Below the pieces are notes generated by a model, which worked only from the letters and a program-made list of their open reading frames with translations, was not told where the DNA came from and did no database searches. DNA of 64,000 bases, from the NCBI RefSeq assembly GCF_033568475.1, contig NC_133121.1, forward strand, positions 129,240,375 to 129,304,374, written 5' to 3'. Numbering within the stretch: position 1 is the first letter of the stretch; every line of letters starts with the position of its first letter. The DNA comes from Henckelia pumila. Lineage: Eukaryota > Streptophyta > Magnoliopsida > Lamiales > Gesneriaceae. Positions 35,293 to 47,147 of the stretch are shown here, piece after piece. The translations under genes and the position numbers were made by a program.

Positions 35293-38200
35293 TTAGAATC
35301 TTCTAATATCTTTTGGTGGCTTGAAATGAAGGGGATGAGATTCCGGTGTGGCATTTTCATCTTCTTTCCACATCTTGATAGTCTTATCTGCCTCGCAACT
35401 GATAAGCCTTGTACCAGTTACATCATATGTGAGAGCGTAAATGCCCGCTTCACTGTCCAATGATCCTGACATAACGAAATCACCATGTTAATATCGCCTC
35501 TCTGAGAGGAAAGGACGAGAAATAGATAGATTTCATAGTTACACACCAGGTTGCACTATTGTTTGAGCTTGTTGAAAATTGTGACCGCTGATCCAGTCCC
35601 AGAACCACATGCTTCCGTTGTCACCTTTGACAAAAGCAACCACAAGAATGATGAGAAATATTAAGATCATAGTGCAAGAAAAATATCATTCCAAGAAAGA
35701 GAAAGGGAGCAAAAGAGGAAATAATAAAGTAACAGAACCAGGAGGGAGATAAGATAAAACTCACCAGCTGTGACTAGTACACCTTCTTCGTTGACAGCAG
35801 CTGCATTAATAATCGTTTTCTGTTGAGAGCTGTATGAAAGAATCATGGTGTCAGCTACGGTATCATGATTTCAGGGAATTTTTTTTTCAGATGCTAAAAG
35901 TTAAAAGCAGGGAAAAATGCTGAACAGCATATCATACAATTTCTACAACCATTTAGTGGATGTGGCAAAGTCAATAAAACTCACAGCATGTTGTGCATAA
36001 ATTCTCCTTTCGGAAGTTTGAATTTTTTTATGTTCTCAGCTGAGGCAGATACAAAACAATCCCTGCAAAATGTGTTAATGAAATGAACTGAGCTAACAAC
36101 AATGAACAAAGTACAATACATAGTTCTAATATTCCCTATTTGGGATGCAATGCAAAAAGAAGAGACTTACTCCTTGGGATGTGGAGCCATTGCACGTACG
36201 GATTTTTTATGGTGTGTGAGAGTTAACATAGTTTTACCTGAAAGGAATAAACACTTGGACCTTCAAATGGAGAAACAGAGATTTAATAATGAATCAAGAA
36301 ATGAATATTCATAACTTGTTACCATATCGAAGGTCCCAGAACTTTATTGTCGAATCATGAGAACCAGTGATTACTTGTGGATCCTGCAAATTCAAGTTAC
36401 ACTCATGAGGATTGATCACAAGATCAAAAACTTATAAGAATAATACAAAAACCCCTCGAAATGTCAATTTGCACATCACTTAATCCATGTAAAAATTATT
36501 ATTCCTATTAGTAGCATAGGGCGGTAAAAGTGTCTACACCGAAGAAAGAGTTTTTTGTGCATTCACAGCATCACAGTGTTTTTGAACAAAAGGAATACAA
36601 CACTGATTGCTTCGTTTCATTTACTAACTTCTTAGAAGTACACACGTGTAGATTGATAAGTATCTATGGGTAAAAGATAAAGTAGAATTATGCATCATTT
36701 CTAGCAATCCAATTCTCTATCGTTATATATTCGAGAACACAAAACTAGTAGTAAAAACCAATATACTCTGCTAGTTACAGTTTATTTTTAAAATGAACCA
36801 GCGCAGGCATAAATTTTTTTCCCCTTTTACATAAGTTACAGACACTCTGCGCTTCCTGGAGATGATTAATAAAAAATATTACAAATTCAAAAGACTAATC
36901 AGACGCATCCCAGTATCACCACATCATGTTTCAAGTAAGCAGAAGAAAACCTTCGCTTGCTTTTCACAAAAATAACGAGTTCAATAAATCAAGCACAACT
37001 CAGAAAATTAAGTAGAATTTCCCAAAGATCCATGAATGAAATAATTTTTTTTAATTATAATAAAAAAAAGATCCATGAATGAAATAATAAATTAACCACA
37101 AAACATCAACTCCCCGTTCAGGCCGAAAGCTAGAGAGAGAGAGTTCATAACATAAATAGCACTCACCGTAGGTCTCGTGAAAACTGAACAAACCGAATTC
37201 TCGTGTCCAGAGAGCGCATGGATTTGCATTTTGCTGCGAATATCCCACACCTAGAATCATCATAAAACAAAATTAGCGTGAAGCTAAAACACATATGCAG
37301 ACAAATGGTATTTATACTATTATATCCATACCCGACACACAGAATCTCGGCCTCCAGTAAGCAAAATGTCAATTGTTGGGTGGAGAGCCAAGCAATAAAC
37401 ACCACTCAGATGACCATGATAAGAACGAATGACCTGAAGAAAAGGGAACAGTGTTACTGCATGTGTAGATAGAACTACCTGACCTAAAACAGATATGGTA
37501 ATATGACACCAGCCTTGTTCTGCTCTAGATCCCAGCATTTAACTAATTTGTCATCACCAGCCGAGAACATGTAAGTATGCTTGTTACTAACAGCCAGGCC
37601 TGCAAGAAAAATTGGTCAATATATGTACACACTGTAATCTAATTCAAAAAATAAGAGTTGACAGACCTAGAAAATAAACTACCTCGCACTTGATCAATGT
37701 GACCGGTAAGCGTAAGTTTCAGTCTCCCACTAGCTAAATCCCATATCTAGATGCAACAAAAAAAGAAACTTCTGATGACACAAAAAGGATACACAATAAA
37801 GCAGAAATATTGAATGATAGTGATTCTAAAGCCACCAAAACAAATTATACTTGCTTAAATTATAACAATGCATATCCAAGGACCGAGATCATATTTTCGC
37901 AAGAGATACCCAGTCTCAACATTGGAGATGTTAGTCATCATCAAGGTTCAACGAACATTTGGTTGTTCAAAATAATATATGAATGCACTTTGGTTTCCGC
38001 TAAATCCAGTAGCATATTGTCCACAATCAAATGTCAACAAATACAAGGCAATAGACCGTCACTAACAACGAGATTTGAATTCTCCATTTAGTTTAGAACC
38101 AAAAATAGCATCTATCGCATAAATTTCCCATAAATCATAATTCTAGTTGCCAGGGAGAACTTGGTCAAAGAAATCATCCCAGATAAATCGATTGCATTCA

Positions 38201-40704
38201 TCTCATCTAACTTAGTACATGCACACCAATTAAATTAAATGATATCATATCAAGTGCATTTAGAATCACTGCAATTTCAATATTGTTGATTTTTAATGGA
38301 TATTTAGAAAATTTAAAGTTCCACATCAGAGTATCAGAGAGTTGCATAAATCATCAAGTGAAGTCTTTGCCCTTTCCCCCCTCCAATTTTCTCCTTTTCA
38401 GAAATTGAGTGAGCTGCTTCCAAGAGAACAAATTTTCATTGTCTAACCTTGATTGTTCGATCAGCAGATCCAGTACAAAACCAATTATTGCTCGGGTCAA
38501 CTGCGACGGACCGCACCCATCCCAAATGGCCACTGATAACCTATGCAGACAGAGTTTGACAAAGAGAAAAGGAACATGACGACGGATTAAATAAGATACA
38601 ATAATAAAACATTGATAGTTGAAACAATATCATCTTTTCAAGTTCAGGGAACAACTTTGTTATTAGCTCAGAGAATCTTCTTACCCTGTAATTCTTCCAG
38701 GGAGCCCGCCATATAGGGCGAGGCCATCTACTTGGGATTCTTTCCATAATGGCTGATGTTGAAAGATTCCTGCCAGGCACAAGCAAGCAATGCTTCATTG
38801 TCAGACAGGCTCTCAACAGCTACCCTTATCCTTACCATCAATAACCCCAATACTTGAAATAATAAAGATAGAGGTTTTAAAAAAAATTATTCCGAGCATA
38901 TATAATATGCTAAGGGACCGAATTCCAGCTGACAATGTTTCAAATACTGAGTGTAAACAAAGGCTAGCAGTTACAAAGCTAATCCTCCCTTTTTGTTAAG
39001 TGTAGGAAAAGGTGAACAAATAACACTCGATGAAACTTAGTGAAAACCCATTTGCTAAGAACATCACATTTACCTTTGATTAGGGATTTCAGATTGACGA
39101 AAAACATTGTAAGAAAAACTATTTGCATGCATGGAGTGTAAACACTATTGCAATAAGAAGACAACAATAATAAAAAAAAATACAGTGCAAGATTCCTCCA
39201 CCTTCAAAACACATATTTTACAGTCAGGTCAGGTGACAATGCATAATGTATATTTCCAGAAAGAAACCAATAAAGAATAAAGAGACCTTTCAGATGAACC
39301 ATGAGAGGGGACAACTGCTGCACTCCTACCTTGAAGACCAACGTCAGTTCTGACAACAAAATTCATCTTGATTAAATAGTATAATGTGGCATATAATCAT
39401 GCATATTCATGAGAACATAAGATCTAAACTGTCTCGTATTCGAGAGATGCAGCCAGCATGCATTAATTGTGACATTACACATCGTTTACCACTACCTCCA
39501 TCAAAAAACATCTAATAATATCTGTATGACAATTAAGATAACTAGTCTAGCGTGAGACAAAATTTTTCAACAGAAAAAGAAAAGGAAAGAAAACTGATAC
39601 ATACTGGCCCCTGGGTTGCGCAGCTGAACTAATAGCCAAATCTGTCTGGGAACCTCCCTGCTGGATATCATTCGATCTTTCAGGACCTGCACGAAGAATA
39701 CATATTCATTGTTAAACAAGAAGAAACATATTCTCAGTGACTTTGTGATTTGTTTATCTTTCAAAAATAGACACCAAGGGTGATTATTGCTTTGTCAAGT
39801 GCCACCAGTGAACGTGATTTGGCGCTAATATATTTATTTTTGTGATTGACTGGGAAGTTTAATGAAACAATTGCATATGGGAGATTGGAAACCCAAAAAG
39901 AGTATACCTGGAAGCGCTAGGGCATTGGAAGAAGCAGGAACTTTCTGTAGTTCAGTTTTTGATGTTGCCAGATCACTAGGAAGTACAGATGCCACGTCTT
40001 TCAGCCCTCCATACTCGGTATTTAACTAAATCAATGGAAAACTTCTTAATCATTCAAAACAAACACACATTATACAAACTATTGAGTCCCACATCAGCAG
40101 TCCAAACAATGTGGATTGTCCAATAACTAAACTAAAAGGTGATTTTTTGGGATTTAGCCTCTCTTATTGAACTTCAGTCCATTGAGAATCTAGCATAATA
40201 AAGGGTGACCTACGAAAGAACTAATACAACCCGCGTTCATATTACATGGATGATTAAAATGCATGCGCCAAATTTTGGCAGCTGTGGTGAAAACCGTTCA
40301 ACATACGTCGCCCCTCACACTAACCTATTTTTACTTAAAACCCTCAGACTTCTTCTTCTTCCTATACTTAATTCAAATTTTTCACAGTTTACTGAATCCA
40401 AAAAGTAACAAGCACTAACCTTGTGGCTAACTCGAATCTTCTTGCTGCAAACCAGACAAGAAATGGGGATTAAAAAGATCACATAAGCATCAATAATCTC
40501 CAAGTAAGCCTATACTCAAAATACGATAAATCAAAGAAAGATTTCCTAGCATGAGTTCTCAGAAAACCTTTCTGGGTCCGGTGGCGGAAACTGTCCATGA
40601 AGAGGAGAGAATAGGTCAAGCGCTCGCTTCAAGGATTTGAAGCCCAGCTTCTTAAGCGATTGTGGCTCCACAGGAAGTTCGGTTTCCATTGTTGCCCCCG
40701 GCAT
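35293..40704 (-). CDS. PRL1: WD40 protein PRL1 (pleiotropic regulatory locus 1)
   Basis: Seventeen exons, from 40568-40704 down to 35293-35465, sum to 1461 nt or 486 residues, which I recall as the length of Arabidopsis PRL1. The head ([34 protein letters not shown]) and [18 protein letters not shown] are diagnostic. Seven WD repeats follow ([66 protein letters not shown] and others) and the protein ends [12 protein letters not shown]1 is a nuclear subunit of the NTC/MAC spliceosome-associated complex, also tied to CUL4 ubiquitin ligase, microRNA levels, sugar and hormone responses and immunity. All introns seem GT-AG except that after DLEQNK, which looks GC-AG. A micro-exon of 25 nt (40420-40444) is present. 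Confidence 0.96.
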
Positions 40705-42045
40705 TCGATCGATATGTGACTGAGTGCAAATTCTTTTAAGGAGCAAGGAATGCCCGGAGATGTAAGTACACCGCACAAGAGCGAGAATGCAGCTCCGCCG
40801 AAAAAGGGGCGGAGGCGGTGGCTGACTGGCGTCGTTGGGCCGGTGCAGTTTGAAAATAGTTATTCGATTCGATATAGGCGAGTTGTAGAGTCCAATTGGT
40901 TCCAAATGGGCTGGGTATGACCGTAACTAAATGAGCCCATAACGGCGCCTCGGAATTTTTTTGCCTTTGGGCGTGTCTTTGGATATAAAAAAATTTTGTT
41001 TTAAAATGTGTTTTTTTTCTAATTGCCTTTTAAACAGAGAATTACCTTTTTAGTTTTGTAGTTTTAACTATTTAAATAAATTATTTTTTTTTTCTTTTTG
41101 GTACTTGCTACGATGAAAACCACTTTTTTTTATTTACAACGTCACAACATTAAGTTTTTTGTGAGACGGTCTAATGGATCTTTATTCGTGAAACATGTCA
41201 ATTCTTACCATATTATAATAAAAAAATAATATTATTGACATAAAAAATAATATTTTTCATAAGTGACTCAAAATAAAAGATCCGTATCACAAAAATGATC
41301 ATTAGATTATTTCACGTGCGTTTTTGTTTATAAACATAAAAGTAATTATTATTTGTATAAAAAACAAAGTGGACAAAAAAAAATTAAATTCATACTTATT
41401 TAAAGAAATACTATGACTATCGATGTGTTTCAAATCTCTTTTTTGAAATTCATGAGAAAACAAAACAGAAAACTTGAGATAGAGAAATTTCCCGTGAATA
41501 TAATTTTTTTAAATGTACATTATTAATTTTACATGAAAAGTTAATTTAATTAAACGCTAAAATTGATTATAATCATTATATTAGGGAGTGTTTGTAATCA
41601 TTAAAAAAGTGATGGTTAGATTTTGGTTTTAAAAAAATCATTTTTGTGTGTTTTTTAAACCTAAATTATGTGTTAACTTATGCTTAACTTAATTGAAATC
41701 TAAAAACTAGTCATTTTCTTCAAAAGTGATTTTAATATAATGTCAATGTTAAATCACAATAATTACTTATTTATCAAACAATACCCAACTTTGATTTTTA
41801 GATTTTCACATTTGTTTTCAAACACTATCAATTTTTATTTTCTTAATTTTTCTCATAATTTATAATTTTAATCGAGCAAAATCTTTTGCAAACATTAATT
41901 GGGTCGATGCTATATAAGAAAAACCCCTAATAAAAGGGGTCGGAGCCGAGGTGCTAGGAAGAACCAAAGTGTTAACCTAAATTCAGGGTTTGCACCATCG
42001 ACGGGATACGCCTCAAATTCAATTGAGTGGGAAAAGGGGGAGAAA
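40705..42045. other. PRL1 upstream region and spacer
   Basis: Contains the PRL1 promoter and, from about 41.9 kb, the 5' UTR of the small basic-protein gene. A MITE-like element sits at 41161-41315. The divergent genes are about 1.3 kb apart. Confidence 0.5.
41161..41315. mobile_element. MITE-like element with imperfect TIRs
   Basis: Left end GTGAGACGGTCTAATGGAT, right end inverted GTGAAATAATCTAATGATC. The interior has GGATCTTTATTCGTGAAAC and AAAAGATCCGTATCACAAAA, a composition I associate with a common short dicot repeat that begins GTGAGACGGTCTC. 155 bp. A related half-copy may lie near 11210. Confidence 0.6.
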
Positions 42046-42762
42046 ATGTCGAAGAAGAACGATCTCGCACGAAGAAAAAGGCTGCACGAATTCGAACTAA
42101 GAAGTGAGTAGTGCTGCAGTTTTGTTTCCTCACACTCTCCACTTTTCAATGAATGTAATTGCGTGATATAATGTTATTGAGCATGAATATTCGTACACTC
42201 GGGTCTGCAATTATTCGGATACCATTGCTTTGAACTTTCTCGTGACTGATTGGTGTTGTTGGTGGATGAAACAGAAGAGAAAGAAGAGAAGGAGAAGAGG
42301 GATAAGAAGCTTCAAGCCAAGAAAAACAAGATGAAGGTAAATTGCTCTTTCTTTAATTATTGTTTTTTCGAGTAATGTCCAATTTCTGCTCTATATTCAT
42401 GAAGTGAATTACGACGCCACTCTTATGACTGTTTTGCTTCGCCAATCCATTGGAATCAAGGGGCTATGTAAAAAGTTTCAAAATTTAAATGCCTATTTAT
42501 TCTTAAAAAAATTTTAACTTTTGCACCTCAACTCATCCGAACCTGGTTTATGCGGATTGGAATTGTGATTTCATTGTTTTGGGTGCTTGGGGTAACTGGT
42601 GACGAAAAAGAATTTCATTTGTGCCATGATTAGGTTGATGGTGTTAGCAGTAAGAAGAAGAAAGGTGGGAGTGGATTTCAAGTGGGCAAGAAAAAGTTGA
42701 AAACGAAATTGACGGCATTGGCGAAAGCTAAAGCTGCCCAAGCAATGGAGGTCGACAACTGA
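42046..42762 (+). CDS. Small lysine-rich protein, 82 residues, unknown function
   Basis: Three short exons (42046-42103, 42275-42336, 42634-42762) join in phase with GT-AG introns. The protein starts MSKKNDLARRKRLHEFELRK, has a charged middle (EKEEKEKRDKKLQAKKNKMK) and ends KAKAAQAMEVDN. It is extremely basic, with lysine clusters that would act as nuclear or nucleolar targeting signals, and a helix or coiled coil is likely over residues 5-40. I recognise no domain. The intron phases, the clean stop and the compact promoter spacing to PRL1 support a real gene. A longer frame running in from 41899 would add a low-quality N terminus, so the internal ATG is preferred. A role in RNA or ribosome biology is only a guess from composition. 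Confidence 0.65.
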
Positions 42763-44409
42763 GGTTATTATGTAAAATCAGCTGAATGGGAAATGAAATG
42801 TCATTTTATTTCCATTGAGTTAGTGATTGTTGCTTGAAGCATAGGTTTTCATTTTGACCTTCATGTGTGGATAACTTAATTTAGTTTAACTATCAATATG
42901 GGCATCTTTTGGGTTGAAGTTAAGTTTCTTTGGAAGAACTTTTCCTTACTTTTGTCGGGTATGAAAGTACATATACTTTCTGTTTATTTGTTTTCTTTGG
43001 AGATAAATCATGGTACAGTTCGGAGAAATTTAACCTCTGAGTGGAGAAATAGTGTCTCAAAGTCAGATGGCTGTTGGCCATAAAGACCGAGTGCATGATG
43101 CAGCTCTCCATTCTGTTTCCTAAAATACTGAACTTCGATCATCATATAAGATAACGAGACCTATAAAATCTAAAGGCACTGTCTAACCTAAAATGAATTG
43201 ACAATTATCAATTCTATAATGCTAATGAAACACATTAATATTCATTTAAACTCATCGGATCTTATTCTTTTATGATGAACTAACACTATAATTCCAAAAG
43301 CTCTCGACACTCAATACTCGGTAAATTCATTAATCAATATAACTGTGGTTGTAAACGAAGACAGCCGATCAATTTAAAGTGATATTTCAACAAATGATAC
43401 GTAAAGGTTAAAAGAGTAGCATCCCAGCATAAACAACTTACATATCTTGAATCACGTTCTTGAATTTGCATACCGAGAGGCATTAGAGGTAGCCAAACCA
43501 AGTTGTAAGATATTTGAAAGTTCTCCAGACCGATGGATGCTATTGAAGAAAAATTAATCCCGAGAAGGTAAACGGATGTACCATTGCAAACTGAAACAGT
43601 TGAAGACAGCAAATTCATACTATCCCATTTCGCAAAGTTAGGGAGAAACATGGAGCACATAGCGGTCAGTTGCTCCACAGCTCACAAACTTACTTCTTTT
43701 TCTGTTTTTTCTTCCTCTTCCTTTATTTGAGAGCTTGGGAATTTTCCGCTTTGGTTAGTATCTGTAACAGACGATTTGGCTCATTCATAATAAAGTTACA
43801 AGTTTTTACTATTAAAAAAAAAACTTTTGTCCACACTTGGAACCTGTGAAGCCTTATGTCGGTGGTAAATATGCAAAAAGCATTTGCACAACCCAGTTCC
43901 CATGAATGGTTTAGCATGAGATTGACTCTGGCGCTATCACATTATTCGACGTCCAATTAGAGGAGCAGGAAACGGTTATCCTTTAAACATCTTAGAAAAG
44001 AAAATACTCAGGCTATATATTGATGTGTCTAGTCAGTAATCAAATAATGAGATGATATAATTATTTTGTTTTCATATTTCTATCAACACTTCATTCACTT
44101 ATCAAACACATGATTAGAAAGTTTGGTTATTTTAGTATGAGTTGGCCGAGGTGCTATCTGTTCTGGTAGACTGAGATTCTGAGAATATATTACATAGTTT
44201 TCATATGTTTTCAATCTTTATAAAAGGGATCTCTTCAGGCGAAAAAAAGATTTCATTTTTGGTGACATAAAACATTTGCAGACAAGCTCACTGGAACAGG
44301 ATCTGTGATTTTCCGAGTACATATGGCATATGATTAATGCATATATTATCTGCATTCTTACTCGACAAACTTTCAAAACCATGGAGTGAAAAGTGGTGAA
44401 CTGCTCTAG
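42763..44409. other. Spacer left of the kiwellin cluster
   Basis: No recognised gene. The frame at 43334-43678 (minus, 114 codons) has mixed amino-acid use but no family I know. It may be an exon relic. Confidence 0.35.
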
Positions 44410-44952
44410 CTAGAAATCAGACCAAGTGATATTCAACACATTCCAGTCATCTTTCGGCACACCTAAGGCCTCCCAAACGGCTTTTGAAGCTTGAACTATA
44501 TTATTACCACATGGGGGCTGATATCCATTGTCTGCATCACATCCCACTGTAGAATCACATTCATCAATCACTCTGGCCTTAATGTTCCGGCCGTTGGAGC
44601 TAATAGTAATGTCTTGAAGGCACCTTCGCCCTCCACCGAACCATCCAGTTGAGAGTGCAACAATTGGCGTGTCATTGGAATGGTATTTGCTGTCACATGT
44701 TGATGGCAAATCTCCCCCTGTCTCAAAACTGTTGAGGATTAGAACCGCCTTAGTGCTTTTGGACACAGGAGGTGAGCATTTATACGTGTTGTAAAGCTTA
44801 CCCTCTTCACAGCAATCATCACATACCCCAGGAGGGAGCTTTTTCCCTCTTACATTTCCACTAGGTTTGCAAACCTGTGGTCTAGCAAAAGTGGATTGAG
44901 TAGTAAGAAATGTGAGTACTAACACAAGTGCCCCTAAGCATAACTTCTTCAT
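44410..44952 (-). CDS. Kiwellin/ripening-related protein, copy 1 (divergent)
   Basis: One exon, 180 residues. A signal peptide of about 23 residues (ends STFA) precedes a mature protein beginning with VCKPSGNVRGKKLPPGVC. Hallmarks present are [61 protein letters not shown] and a terminal ITWSDF. Compared with the other five it lacks the NQENDSDCC spacer (reads CDDCC) and the GGGPSEC loop (reads LPSTC). It is therefore the outlier and probably the oldest branch. The start is the ATG next to the signal peptide; an upstream in-frame ATG at 45018 would hide the signal. A 46-bp tandem repeat lies 140-225 bp upstream of the start. Confidence 0.92.
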   Translation of the reverse strand: MKKLCLGALVLVLTFLTTQSTFARPQVCKPSGNVRGKKLPPGVCDDCCEEGKLYNTYKCSPPVSKSTKAVLILNSFETGGDLPSTCDSKYHSNDTPIVALSTGWFGGGRRCLQDITISSNGRNIKARVIDECDSTVGCDADNGYQPPCGNNIVQASKAVWEALGVPKDDWNVLNITWSDF

Positions 44953-45774
44953 GTTGTTGCTTGTTTTGGATGTGCAGAATGCATGAACTCTGAATCTGCC
45001 TTTTGTAGATCTTAGCAAAAGGAAAATGCCAAAACTATGTTAAAACCAGCAAGAGCTATTATAGTTTATTCACCTTGAAGCGTTCCGTCTTGGGACCTTA
45101 TGATGCAACAAAGAATCTTTATCAAGAGGACTATCTTGGGAGCTTATGACGCGGTAAAGCGTCTTTATCAAGAGGACTGCAATGGCAAGGAAAGATTTTT
45201 TTTATCATCTAAACAAATTTTGTTTACTCAGAAACAATATGTTACTTTTAATTCCTGTTTCAGACTGCTTGTTTGTACATAGAAGACCGAGACATTGACA
45301 TATAAGCTACCTGTTTGATCATTTAATTTATTCATGTCAAATGTGACTTCATGAAGGCTGTGACTCAATTTGTCTAATTTCTTATGACCCCTAGTTACCA
45401 CTCACTCCTATGATTTTCACAACTTAATCCTTATGTTTCAAATGATCATGTCCCACTCTTGTATTTCATCGGCATTTTTTTTGGTTTTTTTATTACCAAA
45501 GTAAAACAATCCTGATGTTCTACACTTGATGTTACAATTCCGATAACCTTGTTGAGTTTATGCGAGTCTTTTTGAAGGTGTGTATACTGTATAGCATGAG
45601 ATCATTGGTTGTATTAATCTCGAGAAAGCCTCTTTTGTATAAGGACTACCACGGTAGTATTTTCTTTATAAGAAATATGATGTATAAGTTTGGTTTACAA
45701 GGATTCGTGACTAATATACAAGCTTTACACACACAACATATATACAACACCACTTAGAAACATGATTCATTTCC
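44953..45774. other. Spacer between kiwellin copies 1 and 2
   Basis: Holds the copy 1 promoter, the 46-bp tandem repeat and the copy 2 3' flank. Nothing else seen. Confidence 0.45.
45089..45178. repeat. 46-bp tandem repeat, two imperfect copies
   Basis: Units starting at 45089 and 45135 share CTTGGGAxCTTATGA and CTTTATCAAGAGGACT. They lie in the presumed promoter of kiwellin copy 1. Confidence 0.75.
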
Positions 45775-46338
45775 CTAGGTATCAGACCAAGTAATGTCCA
45801 AATAACCCCAATTATCTTCTGGCACCCCTAAGGCTTCCCAAACAGCTTTTGATGCATCAACTATGTTATTAGCGCACGGAGGCTGATAATCATGGTCGCC
45901 ATCACATCCCATTGTAGAATCACACTCGTCAACAACCATAGCTGTTACGGTTCTGCCATTGGCACTTACCTTTATATTGTTCAGGCATCTGCTTCCTCCA
46001 TTGTACCATCCTGTCGATAGTGCAACAACGGGTGTCTCATCAGAATGGTATTGGTTGTCACATTCCGATGGTCCACCACCATCTCCACCTTTCTGAAAAC
46101 TGTTGAGTGTCAGAACTGCTTTGGTGCTTCCAGTCACCGGGGGAGAACATTTGTATGTGGTATAAAACTTCCCCTGCTTACAGCAGTCCGAGTCATTCTC
46201 TCGGTTACATTGGCCAGGAGGTGGCTTTTTTCCTTCTATTTTGCCGCTTGGTTTGCATCCTTGAAGTCTAGCCTCTATGGAAATAGAATCAAGGAGAACT
46301 AACAGAAGAAGAAGAGCTGCAATTCCAAAGTTCTTCAT
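45775..46338 (-). CDS. Kiwellin/ripening-related protein, copy 2
   Basis: One exon, 187 residues. The signal peptide ([20 protein letters not shown], cleaved after about residue 23) leads to [20 protein letters not shown]. The mature chain has ten cysteines and the full set of family blocks: [75 protein letters not shown] and a C-terminal [12 protein letters not shown]. Kiwellins are secreted proteins with a double-psi beta-barrel; maize KWL1 binds and inhibits the secreted chorismate mutase Cmu1 of Ustilago maydis, and other members accumulate in ripening fruit. The N-terminal kissper module of kiwifruit kiwellin is absent, so this is the shorter RRP type. A TATA box lies about 85 bp upstream of the ATG. 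Confidence 0.96.
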   Translation of the reverse strand: MKNFGIAALLLLLVLLDSISIEARLQGCKPSGKIEGKKPPPGQCNRENDSDCCKQGKFYTTYKCSPPVTGSTKAVLTLNSFQKGGDGGGPSECDNQYHSDETPVVALSTGWYNGGSRCLNNIKVSANGRTVTAMVVDECDSTMGCDGDHDYQPPCANNIVDASKAVWEALGVPEDNWGYLDITWSDT

Positions 46339-46794
46339 TTCGTATTATCGTTTCTCTACTGTTCTTTGAATCAGTATCGGGTCACTAGATACTGGATGTG
46401 GAGTAGGATGAAGTAACCTGTTTATATAAGCTGTTTCGAATAGAAAAGCCGAGAAAAGTGTTCAACGCTTATGCTTGCCTGTTTTTTTTTTGTGAATTTA
46501 ACTTGCGGTGACTTTGGTACTCCAACGGTGGAGTTGAACGTTTTTTTGCCTCTGTTGTATGAACAAGTTGCTATGCCGTGTTGGTTAAACTATGTAGCAA
46601 CAATGTTACTTTAATGTTAGCTCTCTGTCTTTTCTTCTTGTACTTTTCAGTGTCACTACATGCAAAATTTATAGTCCAGGATATTTCATTGTAGTTTTGA
46701 GATTGTGAATGGCCTAGAACAAACAGAGAGTTTTCATGTTTATTTATTTTTTCCTTTTTTTTAAAAAAAAAAATTTAATGGGTTTTCTTCGTCT
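46339..46794. other. Kiwellin copy 2 promoter up to the chromovirus
   Basis: Upstream region of copy 2, ending at the chromovirus target site CTTTG (46795-46799). The insertion is about 460 bp from the ATG and may have displaced distal promoter elements. Confidence 0.5.
46421..46430 (-). promoter_or_regulatory. TATA box of kiwellin copy 2
   Basis: Minus-strand CTTATATAAA, about 85 bp before the ATG. The surrounding AGCTTATATAAACAG is also found in the promoter of copy 5. Confidence 0.75.
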
Positions 46795-46799
46795 CTTTG

Positions 46800-47147
46800 T
46801 GTTGTGTTCTTCCGATAATAAGAGATTAACACAGCAAAGAACACGAAGAACACAAGGTAATAGATGTGATTGTATTGCTAAAATGGTAAACCCCAGAGTA
46901 AAAACACTCTGTACAAAGATTTCCTCCCTAGCTAAGTGCTAGTCACTCTTCACGTGTAATCTCTTCAAAATAATAACTGAATATCGTTTACATAACATCA
47001 CTATCTTATATATCATCACCCCCTTCCCGTGTATTCTTTTGCGATCTCCTAACATACACATTAACAATCTTGGGCTTTTCTTGTCCACTTTCACTTGGGC
47101 CCTCCTGGTTTAAGCTTCTTGAGCCCAATGGATCTTTATGCATAACA
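46800..47147 (-). repeat. Chromovirus 3' LTR
   Basis: 348 bp, TGTTGTG...CATAACA as read on the plus strand. It is the 3' LTR because the element reads leftwards. The chromodomain-bearing frame appears to run into it for about 140 bp. Confidence 0.95.

Noticed and set aside
37320-37538. Minus-strand frame reading through a PRL1 intron
   Set aside because: Its first part is intron; the WD40 exons on each side join in another way.
43334-43678. 114-codon minus-strand frame
   Set aside because: No family recognised, no splice partner and no promoter. It may be an exon relic, but this is not supported.
44953-45018. N-terminal extension of kiwellin copy 1
   Set aside because: It adds a basic stretch before the signal peptide; ATG 44952 matches the other copies.
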